From Mermis nigrescens (Eukaryota; Nematoda; Enoplea; Mermithida; Mermithidae), in the NCBI GenBank assembly GCA_036768485.1, contig JAVLUZ010000706.1:248001-312000 (forward strand): DNA of 64,000 nucleotides. The letters run 5' to 3'. The translations under genes and the position numbers were made by a program. This document shows, in pieces, positions 1-11,700 of the stretch. The first letter of the stretch is position 1. Every line of letters begins with the position of its first letter. The notes beneath the pieces were generated by a model, which saw only the letters and a program-made list of their open reading frames with translations, did no database searches and was not told where the DNA came from.

Positions 1-344
1 AACGTCGTTAAATCGCTTAAGACTACCTTTCTACGATTTTTTGGCAAATCGCAAAGTCTGGTGGTGTGAAAACTTTTTCAAAAGGGTGAACATTTTAAAC
101 CCCCTCGGAACAAGTATGCACCCATCCTCCCATAGTCTAGTATCTTTTACCCCCTCCAATTTTTTTGGCAAAAACTTGTGCTTTTTTAGATCATTTCTAG
201 ATAATGTTTTGCCATTTTCGGCCATAAATCGGAAATTATTCACCACCCTGCTCATTAAAAATGGCAGGCTATCTCCCTCCCTAAATTTTGAGCCGTTGCG
301 TGTACATGAAAGAGATTATGACATTTGAGTTCAACGCTTACAAT

Positions 345-526
345 CAGTGGCGGATCCAGGATTTTTCTAAGGGAGGCTGTACCCCTAAGGGGGGCGGAAC
401 CCTGACTTGGGCGGAAAAATTAGCCGTTTTAAGCAGAAAATCGCTGAAAATTGCTCAAAAATCCTTAATTTTGCGCACTATTCCGGGCCAATGGGGGCGG
501 CCGCCCGCCCCCTAAATCCGCCCCTG
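345..526. mobile_element. hAT-like miniature element, CAGTGGCGGAT family, copy 1
   Basis: Begins CAGTGGCGGATCCAGG and ends ATCCGCCCCTG, an imperfect terminal inverted repeat. It is flanked by an exact 8 bp direct repeat, CTTACAAT, at 337-344 and 527-534. The interior is rich in G and C runs. No coding capacity. Confidence 0.85.
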
Positions 527-1101
527 CTTACAATAGTCGAGCATTCAATTTTGGAAGATTGAAATGAGGTCTTTGATGCCTTTTTTATAAGTTTGAATGC
601 TGCTTCCGATTTGCGTAAATATGTAAGTAGGTTGGTGTTTCGATAAACGCAACTTTGAACAAAAAAATTTGCGTGGTTTTGCGCTAATTCCGGTACCGCA
701 TGACGCATATTAAATTAAATTACTTTCTGGAAATATGTTCTTCCAAAAGGCACTTTTTTATGCAACGTCGATTAACGACGGTCGCTGACGTCATTGAATT
801 TTGAACCGGTTTCACTTCGATTCATTCATCCAAATTTTTTTTTAAACTTTTTGAAATAACTTTTATGTTTGTTTCCTTCTTCGTAATTCTTGTTGATGAT
901 TCTCAGATTGTTTGCAAAAAATTATGTCGCAAATTAAGTGCCGTATTCGATCTTTTGGGGTACCTACTGAATTTTCTTCTAATTTTTAAGAGAAAATCGG
1001 TCTCGCTGGATGATCAAAATTTATTTTTAAATGATATATACTTAATGACATGTAACAACTCCAAACTTTGGGAGGAGCGCTGTTTTTTCTTGTACAAAGC
1101 A

Positions 1102-1519
1102 CAGTTTTTTGTATTCGGCAAAGATTTTTCTCGATGTACAAAGACTTTTCGGGACCGTCTTTGTACACGTGCAAAGATTTTTGGGAAGACAAAAATTGCA
1201 AAATAGTTCTAAAATTCGCTAATCATTTCGGCGCTTCGCGCCGAAATGATTAATTGTGTGTTCTATATATCTTTATTATGGCGAAAATTGCATTTCAAAA
1301 GGAAAAATGCCAAATGACGATTATTAGTGATTTTTGCCCTTGGAGACCCAGAAATTAGCTAAAATGCACTACCGAAAGTCGAATAAGTCTGTTTTTACCA
1401 CACTAAAATCGCTACTGTGCCATATTATAGTACCCAAAAAGTTTGTGTGTACAAAATATACGAAGAGTCATGGGGACCATTTTTGCACATGCACAAACGG
1501 ACCTTGTACAAAAAACACC
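1102..1519. mobile_element. Miniature element, TTTTTTGTAC-ended family, copy 1
   Basis: Ends CAGTTTTTTGTATTCGGC and CTTGTACAAAAAACACC are inverted. The interior carries GTACAAAGAC words at both ends and a perfect 14 bp stem with TTC loop (1221-1251) built on GGCGCTTCGCGCC. Homologous to 11803-12239 and, inverted, to 15415-16100. Confidence 0.7.
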
Positions 1520-2029
1520 GTTACAAAGACTTCGATTTTGTTACACAATCAGAAATCGGATAAAAACTGCCTGCCTTCACTGTGCGCGCAAAGATGGATC
1601 GCTTCAAAAACCTTTGCGCGAGCCTCAAAATCTTTGTCCCGTACAGAAAAGAACAGTAGGGACAAGGTCGTCGCCCATTTCACGGGTGTTGAATAATCTA
1701 GAAGTTTTGGCTAGAAAAAGCAAAAAAGCACCTAAAACGCACACTTTTCCAAAAATTGATAGGGGGGTAAAAATCTCAGTCTTGGGGTAGGCGTGGGGGA
1801 TGACTCGACTGACTTAGGGTTCGGGATTCCGCATTTACCTGTAACTTGTACGATTGTTTATATATTTTCGCGGATGAGTTAGGAAGCTACAAAATCAGTC
1901 GGTCGGGCTTAAGTTGATTTTTCGGGGAGGCAAGCCGCCTATCATTAAATTGGTTTGATCAGAAATATAGAGAGACGAACGTAAATATATTTAATTGGAC
2001 GTTTGGTTGACTTCGGCGTCGCTTTGTTT

Positions 2030-2880
2030 ACCTTTCGTTCGTTACCGTAAACAACTAGTCAACTGGCGCTTTAAAGTTTTAAATACTAACAACTCTGCGA
2101 GTTTACTTTTTTGCGAAATAATTTTTGAACTTTCGAACTCGCCGTTAAATTTCGAGTTGAAACATACGCAATGTCGTGCGATTTATCTTAGTTTTAGATT
2201 GATTAGATGCCTTTAAAATTAATTCCGTATTGTGATTATAATATCTACTTTTCTAGCTCATTTCTTTCAACAATGATCTTTTAAGTGCTCAATCCTTACT
2301 CCTCGTTTAGGCTTAGTGAATGCAAAAAGAGCATTCAAGATTGATTACTTTTCCCTTTATCACTAATATGTACTTGAATGATAAACGAATAATGGAACAA
2401 GAACAGTTTGTAAGATGTGGGCAGTCGTTGTATTCTGAATTCATTCTCCGCACTCGCTAAAGCTAAACAAGAAGTTGGAGCACCTTGAAATGTCGCTTTT
2501 AAAAGAAATAAACTAGAAACGTGGATTTCGGATGCTTAAAATGAAATTAAATCAGTCTAAAAGTAAAGTTAATAACATAAAATTACATATTTTTGAAAAA
2601 TCAGCTTGCTTAGCGAGAGTGTAAACCAAGAGAAACTTAAAGTTTAAACCCACCATTACATTAAACTTTAAGTTTCTCTCGGTTTACAACTCTCGCTTAA
2701 TAACTCTTTTTTAAAACTATTTCATGGCGAACGGTCGTGTTTAAAATTACATATGTTCCGACTCGAAATTTAACGACGAGTTCAAAAGTTTAAAAATTAT
2801 TCCGTAAAAAAGTAAACTCGCGGACTTAGGATTCGAAAGTTTGAACCGTCAATTGACTAGCTCACGGCATAGTTTTCCAA
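2030..2880. mobile_element. Inverted-repeat element with internal hairpin
   Basis: Left arm about 2035-2175 and right arm about 2750-2870 are complementary (GAGTTTACTTTTTT...TTTCGAGT against ACTCGAAA...AAAGTAAACTC). The core contains a second inverted repeat, 2610-2700, with about 38 bp arms and a 13-15 bp loop. Non-coding. Confidence 0.72.
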
Positions 2881-3558
2881 GGTCGAAAGTTCAGGGGGGT
2901 GAAAACCTAAAATTTAGGACCACTAAATTTAGAGTCTAGCCTTTTTTTGCAGGCCAAATATGAAAAATGGCTAGAACATCCTATATAGCATGTTTTAATG
3001 TGAAAAACTGCATTTTTAACTACTTTTTGTCCCATTCTGACTAGTTTCGTCACTCTTGGAAGTAAAAAATATAAGAATTCATCGAAAATTTTGACTTTTC
3101 AGATCATTTTTAGTTCATTCTAGGTATTTTATGGGTAAACAAAACTGAAATGTTATAGTCGGCGCGAAGCGCCGAAAAATTTTAATACCTTCGCTGCTTT
3201 TGTACCCAAAAATCATGCAGAAAATGTTTGATAGCTTAAAATCGTCCGACAGTGATTCAAGTCTCGGACCCTGAGGTGCGGGTAATACCCACCCTCACCC
3301 CCTATGGGAATGTATGGCTCACGGTAACGGCAGCCGGCGCGCCTCCCCCAAAATCAACATAAGCCGCCGCTCGTTAGTTTATCGGCGGATTAAAGCTGAG
3401 ATCGTTTTGTATGGCGTAATAACGCCGAAAATGAGTTTTTTTTCAAAAAAATGGTCATTGATTATCCCGGTGGACGTCAAACGCGTTTCATCGATTTTTC
3501 ACGCGTAGATTATGAATAAACATTGCGAGGAAAAATTGAATATACGTGGGGGACGATA

Positions 3559-3726
3559 ATGCCTAAAAGACGGCCTAATAAAAGATTTAATCGGAGATGC
3601 ACCAAAATATTTGTTTGTAGGCGTAACGGCCAATTTGTTTCCACTATTAAACGTTCCATTCGCCGCGGGCTGAAAAAATTTATTTCAAATAGAGATAATG
3701 CAAAAGCGTACGTTTGCGACGCATAG
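3559..3726 (+). CDS. Short basic ORF, unrecognised
   Basis: The 55 codons from ATG 3559 (open from 3523) have Arg/Lys at about a third of positions (MPKRRPNKRFNRRC...). It follows a GC-rich patch with another basic frame (3314-3508). No family recognised, and it may be chance. It lies where the missing 5' Cbl exons might be expected, but does not resemble them. Confidence 0.2.
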   Translation: MPKRRPNKRFNRRCTKIFVCRRNGQFVSTIKRSIRRGLKKFISNRDNAKAYVCDA

Positions 3727-4878
3727 ATAGAGGAGGACGCTGTTGAAATAAATCAAATAACATTCGGCAAATAAATCTCACTAAATGCGAATCAGTTTTC
3801 TTTTATGAGGTACGATTGACGAATTTTGACTAAGTTTTTATACTTTTTTTACAAAGCCGCGTTGGATGGAACATATTGACAAAAAGTCACGGAAACTACA
3901 TATTTTTAGCTTATATATGCATACGTTTCTCATACACGCACGTTGGGGGTGCGGGGTGGTCTGAAATGTATTGTAAAGTGATTTCGGGCTGAGGGAACGT
4001 TTTCTCGCATCATTTTTTTGGACAGAAGCGGTAAAATTGTTTGAATTCTTCCAGCGCTTCACTTTTATGTGTTTTTTACTAGAAAAGCCGCCCGGAATTG
4101 ATCAATTTTTATATTTATTAGCGTTTTAAGCGACATAATTCAGTACAAATGGACTAAAAATGCTTTAAAAATTTATTATTAGGTACCAGTAAGAGACGTT
4201 TTATAAGGTATTTAAAACATTTCGTCGTTTGAATAGCTTAAAAAATTTTGAACTTTAAATGTACTATTTGGATTTCTGGGATTTTACCCTCCCCTGCCGA
4301 CCCGACTTTGTGTATCTACGATGTAGATGTATACCAACGATAGACGAGTTTAATTTCGCTGTTGTAATCTCAATTTATTCATAAGGGTTGGTGTGCATTG
4401 AAGTGATCATTTCCGGATAAATGAATATTTTTCATTAGGTATCGCCTTTGTGTGTTGTACGAGTAGGTATGTTATTAAATATCTTTGATTCGATTTTCTA
4501 AATATTTTGAATGAGTGCGCGAGCAGCAAATTAATATTGACTTTATTTGTTTGCTATGAAGTAGAAAATTTATTTCGGATTTCTCTGGGTTTGCAGTTTG
4601 TAAAAAGTTGGGATTTTTATTTTTCTGCTAAACGATTTGTTTTTTTGTCTTTTGCTCATAATAAGTAGGTACGTTTTTGTTTATTCATTTTTGCTATTTT
4701 AATATTTTTTGGAGGAAACCTAATGCTTTCTCCATTTCCAACAAGTATGCTTTGCTAATTAAAAATTCTAACAGTTTAATTTGAACGGGTCGTTTTATGT
4801 ATTCGTCATAATCTAAATGTTGTATTATTCCATTGATTTATTAAATGAATTTAATATTACTTAAATAAAAATTCTGAG

Positions 4879-5495
4879 CAGGGGCGCATTAATGGGGGGG
4901 CGGTGGGGCGGCCGCCCCTAATTCGCCAAAAATATTTGGCGAGAAAAAAGAATGGATATGCAATTTGCAATGATTTTTGGCCGTCAGTGATCATAATTTC
5001 TCAAATTTTTTAGGCTCTACGCTCCGGATGATACCTATTAATGACATTTATTCACTTTCTTGGCGACTCGGGAAGCCACTTTCTGTTCATGTAGGTTTCA
5101 AAACAATTTTAACAGCAGAAACAGCTATTTTTGCATAGTTTTCTTCTAGTTTCAATTAAAAATTTCCATGTTTCGCATCAAATGCTATAAATACAGGAAA
5201 TCAAGCTTCTAGACGTCTATCCGCCTTAATTTCACACATTTTCCCGCGCTTCGCGCTAGATTTTTGTTAAAGACAAAGAAATTTAATGATTTTTTTCGCA
5301 CAAAATTGTCGAAAATTTTAAAATTTACTGAAAAAATATTGCGTCAAAAGTAGTTTTATGTGAAAGTAAACAATGTAAAACACCGAAAAAACGCCATTTT
5401 GCGCGTTAAGGGCAAAGTTTTGGACCTATTTTTGATTGTTTTTGGAAATATTGGGATACCGTCCTCCCCTTAGGAAAATCCTAGATCCGCCTCTG
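4879..5495. mobile_element. Related element, CAGGGGCG...CCGCCTCTG
   Basis: Starts CAGGGGCGCATTAATG and ends CTAGATCCGCCTCTG, the same ends as the CAGTGGCGGAT family, but its roughly 430 bp interior is shared with 12240-12669. No clean target duplication was seen, so it may be a fusion of two insertions. Contains a GCGCTTCGCGC hairpin near 5250. Confidence 0.6.
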
Positions 5496-5592
5496 CTTAT
5501 GTGGAATTTAATAAAATTTAAAACTTTTAGTCCTTTTATTTGTGTAATTTACTCTATTATTCTTTTTACCTCTATAGTTTTCATTCTGATAG

Positions 5593-5739
5593 GACGATCG
5601 TTTCGTGGAAGGAATTTCGGAGCGCCTTAAACGCCGTTCACCCACTCAGCTCGGGTTTAGAGGCTTTGGCCCTCAAAACCACTATCGACCTCACTTGCAA
5701 TGATTATATATCGAATTTCGAATTCGACGTCTTTACTAG
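5593..5739 (+). CDS. Cbl: Cbl exon: EF-hand of TKB domain
   Basis: Acceptor TGATAG and donor AG|GTACAA. The exon reads [17 protein letters not shown], then [18 protein letters not shown], the Cbl EF-hand loop with acidic and polar calcium ligands (D, T, N, backbone Y, E). It starts at codon position 3 and ends in phase 2. It joins the next exon to give [10 protein letters not shown], the expected Cbl sequence. The preceding exon was not found in the window. Confidence 0.93.
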
Positions 5740-8700
5740 GTACAAATGGGCGCTTCGGCCCAAAATTTTTTAATTTACTAGATGTTTTATGCACCGTTTT
5801 CTTGTTTTCTCCCGCATTTTTGATTTAAGATGAGGCATTTAAATTATTCATATTCATAATCTAGAAAAATTAATGCCCAAAATTATTTTTGTTTTTATTA
5901 GAAATTCGTCCTAAAATATAGCAATTATTAATCCCAAATTTAAAAAAAACCGCTTGAACCGGAATTTGTCAATGACGAAAAATATGAGTATAATTATAAC
6001 GTAATTATAGTAGGAATCAGTGGCGGATCTAGGATTTTCCTAAGGGGGCGGTACCCCTGAGGGGGGGGCGGAACCCTGACTTGGGCGGAAAAATTAGCCG
6101 TTTTAACCAGAAAATCGCAAAAAATCGCTCAAAAATGCTTAATTTTGCGCAATATTTTGGGCCAATGGGGGGGGGGGCGGCCGCCCCCGCTGAGTCCGCC
6201 CTGGTAGGAATATAATTAAAAATATAATTAATAAGCTTTGCATTTGTTGCAGGTTGTTCCAGCCGTGGTCGTCGTTGTTGCGCAATTGGCAAATTTTGGC
6301 GGTCACTCACCCGGGCTACGTGGCTTTTTTGACCTACGACGAGGTCAAACAGCGCCTTCAACACTGCGTACACAAACCGGGAAGGTGAAGGAAATTCAAA
6401 TTTAATACTAAATTCAAATCTAATACGAAATTTAAATCTATTCTAACATTTATATCATCATTTTTTTATAATAATGTTATTATAGTTTAAAATATTAATT
6501 TTTCGTACGCGCGTGTACTCAAAATTTAGGAAACCCATCGATCATTGGTTATACGTATAATAAATAAGCTATCAATAAATACGTCGTACGAGTCTTTGAT
6601 AGAATTCATATTTTGCCTGGGTATAATAATTTTTTCAACAAATTGAATTTTGCGAAATTCTCGCAGTAAATTAAATTTTAAATCTTACATATTTCTAAAA
6701 GCGTCGCTTATTTAAAGCATTAGCAATTTGATGGCATTATTCTAATAAATTCATGTTACCTATTAATAAAAAAGATAATGTAAATTTTACTACGTAATTG
6801 CGTCAAAACTTTCCTCCTATTTTGTATGCATTTTAAAATTATTTAAATATGATTAAGTGATAAAATTATAATTTATTTAGTTTATAATTTTACGCTAAAT
6901 TTTTACAATTTAATATTTGATTATAAATGTATAATTCAACATCCAAATTTGCTTCACGCGATTAAATGAAGGAATAAATAAAAAAACTAATAATGTGGAT
7001 GAATTCTTTATAAATGATGAATAAAACGATTGCTTGTATAAAAAAGTAAAAAGTGAATCCAAAAAATGGAAATCGTTATATATAAAAGAGTAAAAAATGA
7101 ATAAAAAATGGAATGATGAATACGAATAAAAATAAAAACACTAATAAATTAATAAGAAATGAAAAAAATAAATAATTTAAAACCCGGGTGAAAAAGTAAA
7201 AACGAATTAATGACGAATCTATGAATGAAAAATATGAAAGATAATTAAAAATGGAAGTAGAAACGAATGAATGGATAGAAAATTTAAAAAAATGAGCAGA
7301 AATTTTTATAGAAAATGAATAAAATATGAATGAGAAATAGAATATGAAAACATCTTAATCGTAGAAGAAATAAATAATGGATGAAAAATAGAAGAAAACC
7401 AAAAAATATGAATAAAAAAGAACATGAAAAATATTTCTAAAAAATGTTATTCGTAAATTGAAGCAAATAACGAATAATAAGTAAACAAGAAAATCTCTTC
7501 TTAGAAAAAGTAAATAACGAATATAAAAGAAACAAATCGAAAAATATCAATAAAAATAGGATGTGAAAGAATTTAAAAGCCATCTAATTCGTAGAAAAAA
7601 TCAGTTATGAAGAAAATATAACAAACCCCACGAATTCGAATAAAAATAATAATAATAATATAAAAATAAAAAAAAATTAAAAAAAAACAATAAAAAATAA
7701 AAATAAAAATAATAGGTTATGAAAAATATAAAAAAATATATGGGAAAAAATTTAAATATTTTTTTTGCGAATAGTTACGTGTATCGACTGAGCTGCACCC
7801 GACTCGGCCAATGGGCCATCGGCTACGTGGCCCCCGACGGTCACATCTACCAAACCATCCCCCAAAACAAGTCGCTGATCCAGGCGCTGATCGAGGGCTG
7901 CCGGGAGGGTTTTTATTTGTACCCCGACGGGCGCAACGTCAACCCCGACCTCAGCTGGGCTCAGCAGCCCTCGAAAGAGGGCCACCTCAAGGTGTCGCCC
8001 GAGCAGTACGAAATTTACTGCGAAATGGGCACCACGTTTCAGCTGTGCAAAATATGCGCCGAGCACGACAAGGACATCAAAATCGAACCGTGCGGGCACC
8101 TGCTCTGCACCCCGTGCTTGACTAGTTGGCAGGTTACCGAGGCTGCTTCATTTTATCCTTCTTTAATTTTCTTTTTTACGTATTTAAAGCCCTTATTTTA
8201 TTTCTTTATTTAAACCTTAAAAAAATGTGAAAAAAATAAAATTAAAAAAATATTGCGTATTCGGTCGCGGTATATGATGTATTTTTTCAAAATAGAAAAT
8301 GAAAACGATAAAACGAATAAAAAATCAAGGAATACGTTGTTCCCAATGGAAAACTCGAGTTTTTCAACCTTTTCCCCGGATTTTGTACGGAATCTTCTTT
8401 TTTTGCGTCTTTTCGATGGTTTTTTAAACTTCTATAGCCTAAATTGCACGTCACTCACACATGGGCGTGAAGGGGTTTGGGGGGTATGCACCCTCCAGAA
8501 GCTGAAATACCCCCAGAAATCAAAATACCCCCCCTAGAATTCAAATGTTGAATTTTTTTGCTTTTTTAGCAATTTTTTGATGCCGTTGGATAGTGCTCAA
8601 TGAGAAACGTCGAAAAATGGTGTTTTTTCGCCATACGACCACTTTTAAGACCATTTTTTGACCTTTGAAAATTTTTTCACCCCCCAGAATTTCGGTGCTG

Positions 8701-11700
8701 CGCAGCTATGACGCCACTCCCCTGCTTCTCGTCAACAAATAAATGACTACCCCGGCAGACATTCTAAGGCGTCTCGTCTCGTATAACGAAAAATGAATTA
8801 TTTTAAGCAAAATGCGTGCTTTTTAAAAAAAGTTTCGATTATTTGGATGAGGCGATTAAAATTTCTTTTTTTCAACCGTCTCGCGTATTTATTTAAATAT
8901 TTCTAGTGTTAAACAGTGTGACGCGGGTTGCGCTCTGCCATTTAATAAACATTTAATGATAAGTTTTTTGATGAGTTGTAATGCTTCGGGTATTTGAAAT
9001 ATTTCCTATTTATAGTCAAAATACGCGCATTGCGACCATACGTGGGCAGCAAAAAAATTCTGGGAGGGTGCAAGATTTTTTGAAGGTCAAAAAAATGGCC
9101 TTAAAAATGGTGGTATGGCGATAAAAACACCATTTTTCGACGTTTCTCATCAAGCACTATCCATTGGCATCAGAAAATTGCGGAAAAAACGAAAAAAATT
9201 TCAAAAATTGAATTCTAGGGGGATATTTCGATTTCTGGGGGTGCATACCCCCAAACCCCCGACGCTCAGGTGTGATTGCGACTCTTTTAATTAGTGTCCC
9301 ATTAAAATAATAATCGGAATATAATATTTTGTGGAAATGGTCCAAAAAACATTCCTGAATGTTTTGTTGGCGATCCAAAAAAAGGGATAATTTATGCATC
9401 TTGTCAAAAATCACGAATCGGCCATCGTTGCTCTGAAAACCGGCTAAAAACATGTCAAATTTTTGCCAAATTAAAAAAATAAGAAAATGAAATAACAAAA
9501 GTGACAGCACGTTGAAAATACGTATTAGGACTCGAGATGAATTTCGAACAGGCTCAATATTTAGAAACCATAGGCGTATTCCGAATTAGCCGCGTCTTCC
9601 AGCCGTACTAAGCTATAAAAATCATGGATGTACAAGTTTTAAACATCTTTTTCTTCCAATATTGCGGCTGATACGATAAATATTTCCGACGGCACAAGCT
9701 TGATTCTTAAGAAATTTCTTAAAATTGGGGGAATTAAGGAACAATATTTATATATGATTTTAGGTTAGAGCTGCAAGAAGTGCGATCAGGGCATCGAATC
9801 TCGCTTTCATCTTAAGCTTATCCTTTAATTGATTTTTGCATTCCGTCCGTTCAGAGTTAACAGATCATCGAATTTCATTGATAGGATCTGACAAAATAGT
9901 AAACAATTTATTCGTCATCCGATTTATGCTATTTATTTCGAGACGAACTGTGTTATAAAATGTTATAATTTATAACATGTTATAACTTGTTATAACGTGT
10001 TATAACGAACTATGTTATAACATCGAATCTGATGTTATAACAGTAATATTAATAATAAATAATAATAGATTTATTCATGACTAATTTAAAAATAAAACGA
10101 ATACGCTGAATTTAAATTGCTTAAGTTGGGTCCAAATCTACATTCAAGCTATAGAAAAAATTAAAGATCAAATTTTGCCATTTGGATTCGTCGGTTTTCT
10201 GAAATATACTATTTTTCCGGCTCCTCATAATTCCCAAAATTGATTTTGAAAGAAAATCTTGGAGTTTTGCAATTAATTACAAATGTTTTAGCCGCCGCCC
10301 GGGGCCGGGGCTCGGGGCATCCCTTGTGGGAATATTAATATGTGCAAACATTGAGCATAGATCGAAAATGAAAGCGAAATATAGAGCGATAAACAAAAGA
10401 AGAAATTTTAATCGATTTAAAAATAAGTAAAAAATTCAAATAAATAAGTAAAAATAAATAATACGTACGTATAGATAATTTTTTTTGCAAAAAAATCAAT
10501 TTGAAGGAATCGGAAGGCGGTGGTACTTGTCCGTTTTGCCGGTGCGAAATCAAAGGCACCGAAACGGTGGTCATCGACGCGTTCGAGCCTCGGGCGTTGG
10601 CCCGCAGGTGATCCGTTGATTTTTATCCGAATTTACTTTTTATTATTTTTTAAATGTTTTTATTCGCGTTTTTATTTACATTAATTTTTTATTGTCACTT
10701 AAGTTATTAATATTTTTTTCTTTATCCGTTTAATTGATTTTTTGAATTTATTTTTATTAACTTTATTTGTTTTTAATCATTCATTTTTATTTGAAGTTTT
10801 ATTTATCTTTATTCTTATTTATTTTTCATTTTTTCTTTGTTTCTTTACTTTTTACTATTCGTTCTATTAATAGGTCAAAAAGTTTATCGCCTCCCAAAGT
10901 CGAATTGATCTGCCCGGCGGCGGATTGCGGCTCAACGCCGGATGGCGCCATTTTCGACCCTCAGCCGGCGATGAATAAGGCGGTCGATTCGCAGGGCAAA
11001 GCGAATTTTTTTCTTTATCATATAAATCGTAATTAATCGTTATATACCCGTAATTAATTTTTTACATTTATTTTAAGGCGAATTTGAGCCAAATAAAGTC
11101 GCTTAGCGTGAAAGATTCGACGAGCGTCATCCGGCTCGAGGGCTAGCAGCCGAGAAAATTTGGCGCCTTGCCAAGTCGTTTCGCAGCAGTCGTTAAAACT
11201 CGACCGCCTTTCAGCGCCCGTCGATTTCGCGCCTCCGCTTCCTTCGCAGCAACGAACGAACGCGTCGCCCGAGTAATTTAAATTTGAATCTTTCATTTCT
11301 TCGAAATTTTAAATTACGCTTTAAATTTTAAAAATTTAAATCTCGAAAATGCGGGGTGTGGTTCAAAAACACGTTTGACGTTTTACCAGAAGCGGATTTG
11401 GCGGACAATTCGAATAATTTAATCAATAAAGTTTTTTCTCAAAATTGAGTAATTCTAATCATTTTCAGGGTGGCCACTCACCCGGGAATCCGGGAAACCC
11501 GGGAAAAGCCCGGGAATTTTTTGGCACCCGGGAAACCCGGGAAAAACCGGGATTTTCGTCAAGAAATTTAGTTTGAACTCAGTTTTTGGAGGCCAAAAAT
11601 ATTGAATTAATAGTACAGTGTTACATTTTTTATCGCTTTTAGTATCATTACTAGTTTACATGTTTTTATATTTTATCATCCAGCATTTATTTCGGTTTTT

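Larger units (their letters stand above)
1..5592. other. Upstream region before the first Cbl exon
   Basis: Apart from the elements listed at 345, 1102, 2030 and 4879 and a GGCGCGAAGCGCC hairpin near 3160, this is AT-rich sequence. I searched for the four-helix part of Cbl and did not recognise it. It may be intronic if Cbl starts further upstream. Confidence 0.6.

Noticed and set aside
3314..3726. Basic ORFs as the missing N-terminus of Cbl
   Set aside because: They lack the helical TKB sequence and the expected junction to the EF-hand exon.
7752..8099. Minus-strand and second plus-frame ORFs overlapping the Cbl SH2/RING exon
   Set aside because: They are shadows of the GC-rich Cbl exon, whose own frame matches the family residue by residue.
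9157..9510. 117-codon minus-strand ORF
   Set aside because: Its C-terminal part is MITE sequence ([11 protein letters not shown] also appears in the 29.4 kb and 15 kb copies). It is a repeat-derived shadow.
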